DNA of 64,000 nucleotides from Orbilia blumenaviensis. Taxonomy: Eukaryota > Ascomycota > Orbiliomycetes > Orbiliales > Orbiliaceae. The translations under genes and the position numbers were made by a program. The number at the start of each line of letters is the position of its first letter. Position 1 is the first letter of the stretch. The stretch is taken from assembly GCA_036872755.1 (NCBI GenBank), contig JAVHNS010000018.1, forward strand, positions 124,001-188,000. The letters are read 5' to 3'. The notes below the pieces were generated by a model. The model was not told where the DNA came from. It did no database searches and worked only from the letters and a program-made list of their open reading frames with translations. Positions 58,254 to 64,000 of this stretch are shown here, one piece after another.

Positions 58254-60701
58254 TGTGGTGATGTGATTGATTCAAGCTAGTGGCGGGGAAGTACCATATA
58301 TTTGTTTCAAGATGCCGATGAGCTTTGTGATGAGATGGTTTAGTGAATCCTAGTCGTGTGAACAAGTGACGAGATATCGATATCCGCGCCGAATTGGGTA
58401 AAGTCGCGACACACGGGGGGATCGAGTTAAGAGCTCTCGAATTTAGTTGTAAAAAAATATGAAGAGTTTTCTATGATCCTGAAACGAATAAAAAGTAGAA
58501 GACGACAATGGAGACAATAGAGTAATAAAGAAGTGAAGTGAATGGAACTCGTTGAAGAATCATAGTGTTATGGAAATATCCACTATTGTTTTTGTTTTCC
58601 AAAATAGAAAAGAGGCTGTTTTCCTTGGAAATACAGGAGATAAGAGATTTTCGATACTAGCGCTGCTTTGATACCTCGTGCCTGACAAGATTTACTAGTA
58701 GCCCGTGAATCATCTGGCTAGGAGGTTCCCGGCTATTATATGCATCTCGCATTGTGTTGGCACTGCGGTTGCGTTTTGTCCAATTACAGCGCGACACCTC
58801 ATAACCTCTGAGAAATCTGCTGGCTGGGATTTCCCCCCCAAAAAAACCGTAGAGGCGGACAGGCCTTACATAGCTAACTCAGATCTGGCCAGCTTTTTGA
58901 GACTATGTTGATTCGCTGGCCCCAATAGCAGATGGGAGGACAGGTAATCGGTGGCAGTTTTGATGATACATCCCAACCCCGCAGTATGACTATTTCGATA
59001 GAAACGGAAGGGTTAGTCAGGTACGCATACGGGAAGTATGTAGCCATTGAGTTGAAACATGGCAAAGCGGCATCGGTATGTAGTACTAAATTTGCACGGA
59101 ATCCATGAAAAGTGACATAGCTTCACACAAAGTGCAGGTTAGTTCTTGCCATGTGGTTTACGAGGCCAGGGTTGGGGGTTGGTTTCGGGACGCACACCTT
59201 GTGCCTGACCAAAATATTCACGCGATTTGGTCTACGACACGGATCGCTTAGTCCCGTTAACTAGTCAAACAGATGGTGAATATCGAGGGTCCGGCTTCGG
59301 ACGGGAACCCTCGTTCCATCTTCTTACCCGCCCACAACCTTCTTCGAGCCTCACCGCTGTCACGGAGTGCTTTCAGCCACGTGGGCATCTTTGACGGCCG
59401 AATAACTTGTAAAAAATGATAATTAGTAAGGTCGGTGCCATTAGGCGGTTGGGGGTAGTGGGTTTCGTTGGCCCCGCGAGCCCACTGCTGCTGCTGAGTA
59501 AGTTTCAGCTTTTAGACAGATAGAACCATGTTGACATGTTGTCCGGTCCTAACGAGATCAGATAGAACTTAGTTTATCAACCACAAGTGCACACAACATT
59601 TTAACAAGGCTTCAATTCCCATCTAGGGAATACTGATCTGCTGAAAGGGGACTAGTTTGTGTGGGTAGCACCCTTACACTAATATCTTTAAAAATTTTAT
59701 GTGCGCCCTTTGTCCTGTCGAGATTGTCTCTTGGAAGAAGAGTCGCTCTGAGCGGCAGGCGTTTAGCTCTAGCTAGCTGCATAAAATGGGAAGAGTCGCG
59801 ATGGTTCGTGGTCAGCTAGCAGGATACTAGGTAGGATAGTTAGTTCCAGAGGCTATTTAGTTCCCTACACCCTATTTACGTCCTAGATTTGGCTCAAACT
59901 CGCCTTAACAGTTATTATTTGTTTAAATTTTGATCTCATGGAGATGGATTATAAGATGTAAAAATATATATACCTATACATATTCCCTGAACTTTCTATG
60001 CATGGCCCAGTAGTCTACACCCAAACTTCATACCACTAAGGGCCCTCCCAAAAGCATAATGACCTACAAACGTAAACACAATGGCCATCGAATAAGCACT
60101 AGTTAGCACGATAGTTACCCCTCATTTCTTAATGAGTAATTCTAACACCAACCCTTGTCCAAATCAGTACAATAAATTTGCATAAAACAGTAAAAAAAAC
60201 TATTATAGTAGGTCACATCACGAAAGTACACCCATTATCTATATTGTAGAGTCCGTACACTACTCCACACCAAAATGAAAGCTGCAAGAAATAGATCGGA
60301 ATGCATATGGCCATGATCAGACCCCTCCGAGGCTTCGTGGGGGTTCATGAGACCAGTTTGAAGGTATATAGAAGCCTAAGTTAGCACCTCTGTTCTTTAA
60401 GGATGTCAAGATATATGAGACCCAACGAAGATGGTTCATACCCTTATCCAGCCTAATCGTGAAATTGGAATCGGCATTGGAATTAGTAGAATTTTGGTTT
60501 CCGTGGACGGGAACCGCAAGCTGGCGTGGTTGTGGTTGTGGTGATAGTATTTTAACGCGCCTCTTCTCGGTGTAAGTACATATCTGACAAAAGCTGGCCC
60601 CATAGTCTCCTGGCTCTGAGGCTTCTTTCCCCTAGAAACGATATCTAACTACGGAAACTGGTGTAGACCTTTGTTTGTTTTTGCGATCGAATTATTACCT
60701 A

Positions 60702-60820
60702 GGTAATTAGGTACCTATTAGCCTGTGAACCAGCCTGCGAACCAACTGCCCGCCTGTGAACTAGCACGACTAGGTACCTAGTTACCAGCCTGCGAATTAG
60801 CTGATGGGCTGTGAACGTGC
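60702..60820. repeat. Inverted repeat enclosing degenerate GCCTGYGAA repeats
   Basis: GGTAATTAGGTACCTA (60702-60717) and TAGGTACCTAGTTACC (60771-60786) are inverted copies differing at one position, each containing the palindrome TAGGTACCTA. Between and after them lie about five copies of GCCTGTGAAC or GCCTGCGAAC/T. Seen directly; origin unknown. Confidence 0.7.
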
Positions 60821-61197
60821 GGCCAGATTAACACGTGACTGTCCAAAACAGGTAATCTCAAAAGTGGGTCCGCACGCAACCCGCAGGATTGCTCTATCCC
60901 TTCTGCTCTGCAAAGTCAGGCATATCCTTTTTCTATGATTCTCTCATTTTCTGTTAGTAAAATATTATTTGATTAAATATATACGAAACTATTCATTTAG
61001 ATCTTATTACTTCTCCCGTCTGGAATGATTCCCACGTTAGGTGTCATACACATCTCGAGTAAGAGCTCCTGTCGCTTAGAATTACATATCATCCTCAGTG
61101 TGATACATCAGGGCCGAGAAACAATCAGCCTTCTTCGTGAGGGTTTCAAGTGTAGCCACCGCCATGACACGGCATGCATTCATGCATGAACATGGCC

Positions 61198-61224
61198 TTT
61201 TTTTTTTTTTTTTTTTTTTTTTTT
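61198..61224. repeat. 27-base poly-T run
   Basis: Uninterrupted T homopolymer in the spacer, seen directly. Confidence 0.8.
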
Positions 61225-61640
61225 CGCCAAAAAATCCCGCCTTCTAGTTAAAGTCGAAAAGCTAATAGCATGTGCTGGACAAAGTCAACAGGAATGTTCG
61301 AGCGGGGAAGAACCTATTATTCCCGGCCAGTTTTATCGCGTATCTGCAATCTATATATTCTAGGGAAGCCAAAACCCTTGCGAGTTCGATTTCATAAGTC
61401 TATTAAAATAGGTACTTCGTTGGGAGTAAGGTGGTAACAAAGCTTTCTTTATATATTAACTTTGCGACAAAGTGTAGGTTCTTTATTTCGGGCGGCCACG
61501 AGCATCAATATATGGCACGTAAACGAACATTAAACTAATAACATATTTACAGGGCTCTCCACCTATACCGAGTATCTCACATATAGTTTTTGTTTCTGGT
61601 ACCCGCGAGGCCAGGTGTTTGTAAAACTATATATACCGAT

Positions 61641-63305
61641 ATGTCTGACGATCTTCCAAAATATCCGAGGGATCGCTACACAATTCTAATAATTTGTCCC
61701 CTCCCTGTCGAGTGTACGGCTATGAAGGCATTTTTCGACGAGAAGCACGAGCGGCATGCAATGCCTAGAGATGACAAAAACGTTTACCACCCAGGCCGAA
61801 TCCGAAAGCATTATGTTGTCATAGTGACCCTAGCTACCAAGGGGAACCTGTCCGTTGGCGCCGTGGCCACTGACGCACGACGGACATTTCAAAATCTTAG
61901 ATTCACGTTGTTGGTGGGCGTAGGCGCCGGAGCCCCGAGACCAGATAAACAAATCGAGATCGGTGATGTAGTGCTTGGGACCTTGGTTCGCCACTATGAT
62001 TCGAAAAAACATAATGCCGACGGGGGATTCGTTTACACGGATCACCTGAACAAACCACCGGTGGAATTACTTCAGATCGCGGGGCTCGTGCCGGAGGAAG
62101 AGGAGGCTCCAACGCTCGTCATGGGTATACTGCAAAAGAAATTCCCAGTTACGGAACTTAGAACACCAAATATACATTGCGGAATCATAGCCTCGGGGGA
62201 CTCTGTAGTCAAAAATTCCGAGGTCAGAGATACCATTTCAGATACAACAGGCGCGATTTGCATTGAGATGGAGAGCGCCGGGTTATCAGATCGTCATAAT
62301 TGCTTCACAATAAGAGGAATATGCGACTATGCGGACGAGGGTAAAATTAAAAAGTGGCAACAGAGTGCGGCGCGAGTCGCTGCCGCCGTTGCAACATATA
62401 TTCTCGGGGAGTTGGCCCCTTTGGGTAAGTGATGAGCCCTCAAAATATAGCCCCGCGGGGAAAACGAAACCCTCGGCGTTGAGGAAGTACTTGCGTGTGG
62501 AATAACGATATGGTTGGGTTACCTGACATGTTTTGCAATAGAGAGCGAAAGCACGCACCAACAATCTCACTATGCGAGCCATCAGACTCAGTACGAGATC
62601 AACCATGACTCTAACTCTCGCAATCGAATTTCCCCCCCTATGGATACAGACCGTCGAAACGTTGCCCTCCTGCAATATCCACAGCACCAACGACCACTAG
62701 CCTTGGAAGACACTCCAAATTCGGGGTATTCAAGCTGGGATACCCAATCTTTCTATCCTAGCCATCAATCGATTAGCGCAGAGTCACGAGACGCAAGGGA
62801 CCATAATCCCACATACCCGCGACCTAACGAGAGTGGTAGTACTTCCGGGATGGTGGGGGAAGTGGGGTCTCAACTCATGGTAGTTCTGTGCTGTCTTAAC
62901 GATTTGGAAGAGCTTAGTAATAATCCGAGTGAGTCTAGGACCTTGATTAGGGAGAAGATCGAACATGCAAAAAGCTATGCTTCCAGCGCACTTTCTTCAA
63001 TCCCGCAGAGACTCAGTGATCGTAAGCTCGAAGAGCTAGCCGGCAATGCAAAGGTTCTGTATGCCAGAGTGGTATATGATGAACTCAACTTTATGTACTA
63101 CAATAGGGAGGACGAAACGAAGGAATTTGGGGATTTGTTCCGAATCTGTTGTCGGTATCTTACGGAAGGGCAGCGCATAATGGCGCAGTTCAACACAACG
63201 GATACCTCTGACAACAGTTTCAAAATTAAAATGATCGGAGACCGGTTGGATAAACACCTTCAGACCCAAGAGTGGGCGATTGCAACTCGCAAAAAGTGGC
63301 CATAA
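61641..63305 (+). CDS. Nucleoside-phosphorylase-like domain protein with unrecognised helical C-terminal half (515 aa)
   Basis: Two exons, 61641-62424 and 62542-63305, joined by a 117-base intron with a GTAAGT donor and a TAG acceptor, in phase. Without splicing, the first part would end at residue 263. Residues about 12-255 match the PNP_UDP fold of fungal NLR-like proteins: YTILIICPLPVECTAMKAFFDE, LLVGVGAGAP, IGDVVLG, then GDSVVKNSEVRD, AICIEMESAGL and IRGICDYADEGK. The second half has a disordered Ser/His/Gln stretch (about 262-340) and then a helical block (about 350-515) rich in Leu and charged residues. No NACHT, NB-ARC, ankyrin or TPR repeats are encoded. In fungi this PNP domain usually sits at the N-terminus of STAND receptors, so a standalone fusion like this is unusual. 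A real nucleosidase activity is possible but unproven. Confidence 0.8.
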
Positions 63306-63608
63306 AACTCCTTTTCATAGTGCGGGCTCTTAACCCGAAATGCTTTATACAAGGCGCATTAGTACCTGAATTATCATTTTGTAGTAATGAATTATTTATT
63401 ATTTGAGGGATATGGAAAGGTACAGCTGAGGAAATTTGGATGTTGTATGAGCACTAAGTTAATCGATTAAATTAGAGAAAAACTTCATCTCCATCGGTCA
63501 ATATTGCAATCTGACTAATCATTCATAAAAAAATTTTTTTTTTCCCGTAACACTTGGATTTATTAATGGACCTAGAATGCCCATATTCTTCCATGTTGCT
63601 AGGATGCT
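63306..63608. other. Spacer between convergent genes
   Basis: About 300 AT-rich bases with short A/T runs. No gene seen. Confidence 0.5.
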
Positions 63609-64000
63609 CTACGTTAAGCCTCCCCCCGCCCTGTATATAAATGATCTTCCACGCCTAGGTCCCTGATCAACGAGCCCTGATTCGGCGACCCTTCCGGGCC
63701 TGTTTCCATTCAGACTTGTTTTCTCATTAGAATTAAAAAAAGAGATGGGTGTTGAATTGGGACTGAGGCCCTGACTGGATTCGTAGATATGCTGCGCCAT
63801 ATTTCTCTCTCCCTCGGGTCTTGCGTCAGGTTCAGCCACCGACACAGGCTCGGAGCTGGCGCCCTGGCCGGGTGACTCCTCCACGATCGAGTGCGCCGTC
63901 TTCTTGCGTATCCGGAGGCAATAAATAATTGCTCCTCCCGATAACAGTGCCACAAAGACAATTACGCCTACGATGATCCCAGCGACCCCGCCTGCGGATA
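63609..64000 (-). CDS. C-terminal part of a single-pass membrane protein (partial, cut by window edge)
   Basis: The minus-strand frame is open to the window end. It begins with a Gly-rich hydrophobic helix (GVAGIIVGVIVFVALL, then GGAIIYCLRIRKK) followed by basic stop-transfer residues and a roughly 100-residue hydrophilic cytosolic tail rich in Ser/Pro/Gly/Glu. This arrangement is usual for fungal wall-stress sensors and other extracellular proteins with Mid2/WSC-like tails. The extracellular part lies outside the window, so the family cannot be fixed. Confidence 0.65.
   Translation of the reverse strand, partial: SAGGVAGIIVGVIVFVALLSGGAIIYCLRIRKKTAHSIVEESPGQGASSEPVSVAEPDARPEGERNMAQHIYESSQGLSPNSTPISFFNSNEKTSLNGNRPGRVAESGLVDQGPRRGRSFIYRAGGGLT

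Larger units (their letters stand above)
58254..61640. other. Gene-poor stretch (3.4 kb)
   Basis: No supported gene. It contains a palindromic repeat cluster (60702-60820) and a 27-base T-run (61198-61224). The outer ends should hold promoters of the two diverging genes. Confidence 0.5.

Noticed and set aside
62433..62541. Separate gene starting near 62514
   Set aside because: That ORF begins at TTG, not ATG, and its first codons coincide with a good acceptor in phase with the GTAAGT donor at 62425, so a single spliced gene is more likely.

Overview
The window looks like nuclear DNA of a filamentous ascomycete (Pezizomycotina). Genes are split by short spliceosomal introns (about 46-175 bases) with GTAAGT-like donors, CTAAC-like branch points and TAG/CAG acceptors. 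The gene families are also fungal: a CBM1-GH10 xylanase, a secreted tyrosinase, a fungal rhodopsin-domain membrane protein, a Zn2Cys6 transcription factor, a vacuolar-type M20 carboxypeptidase and a PNP-domain protein of the kind found in fungal NLR-like receptors. The long spacers and cell-wall/secreted proteins would suit an Orbiliomycetes-like (nematode-trapping) fungus, but that placement is inference. Exon joins below were derived by hand from splice motifs and reading-phase agreement. No transcript evidence was available.

Layout. 0-6 kb: an unrecognised, possibly SDR-like protein (minus) and a large secreted Gly/Thr-rich cell-wall protein (plus). 6-28 kb: gene-poor, with only a four-exon secreted tyrosinase (13.2-14.6 kb) and a five-exon seven-helix membrane protein (20.6-22.1 kb), separated by spacers of about 6-7 kb. 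28-30 kb: a 574-residue unrecognised protein.

31-41 kb is the most distinctive part. It holds a decayed Thr-rich repeat (adhesin-like) pseudogene, then five tandem same-strand F-box-like genes that look like diverged paralogues. Two of these ORFs are only 2 bases apart. A strongly diverged mitochondrial-type peroxiredoxin on the opposite strand closes the block. A tRNA-like Pol III-type element lies near 41.8 kb.

43-58 kb is a more ordinary stretch: a five-exon Zn2Cys6 regulator, a five-exon CBM1-GH10 xylanase with paired GGCTAAA (XlnR/Xyr1-type) motifs upstream, an M20 carboxypeptidase, a homocysteine S-methyltransferase and a Cys-rich unrecognised protein. The last 6 kb hold a two-exon gene joining a nucleoside-phosphorylase-like domain to an unrecognised helical C-terminal half, and the C-terminal part of a single-pass membrane protein cut by the window edge.

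Functional links: the xylanase, tyrosinase and Gly-rich wall protein are all secreted, and the carboxypeptidase and methyltransferase fit vacuolar peptide turnover and methionine metabolism. The F-box genes would supply substrate adaptors for SCF ubiquitin ligases, and the PNP fusion may belong to intracellular sensing. No CRISPR array, rRNA gene or intact transposon was seen.
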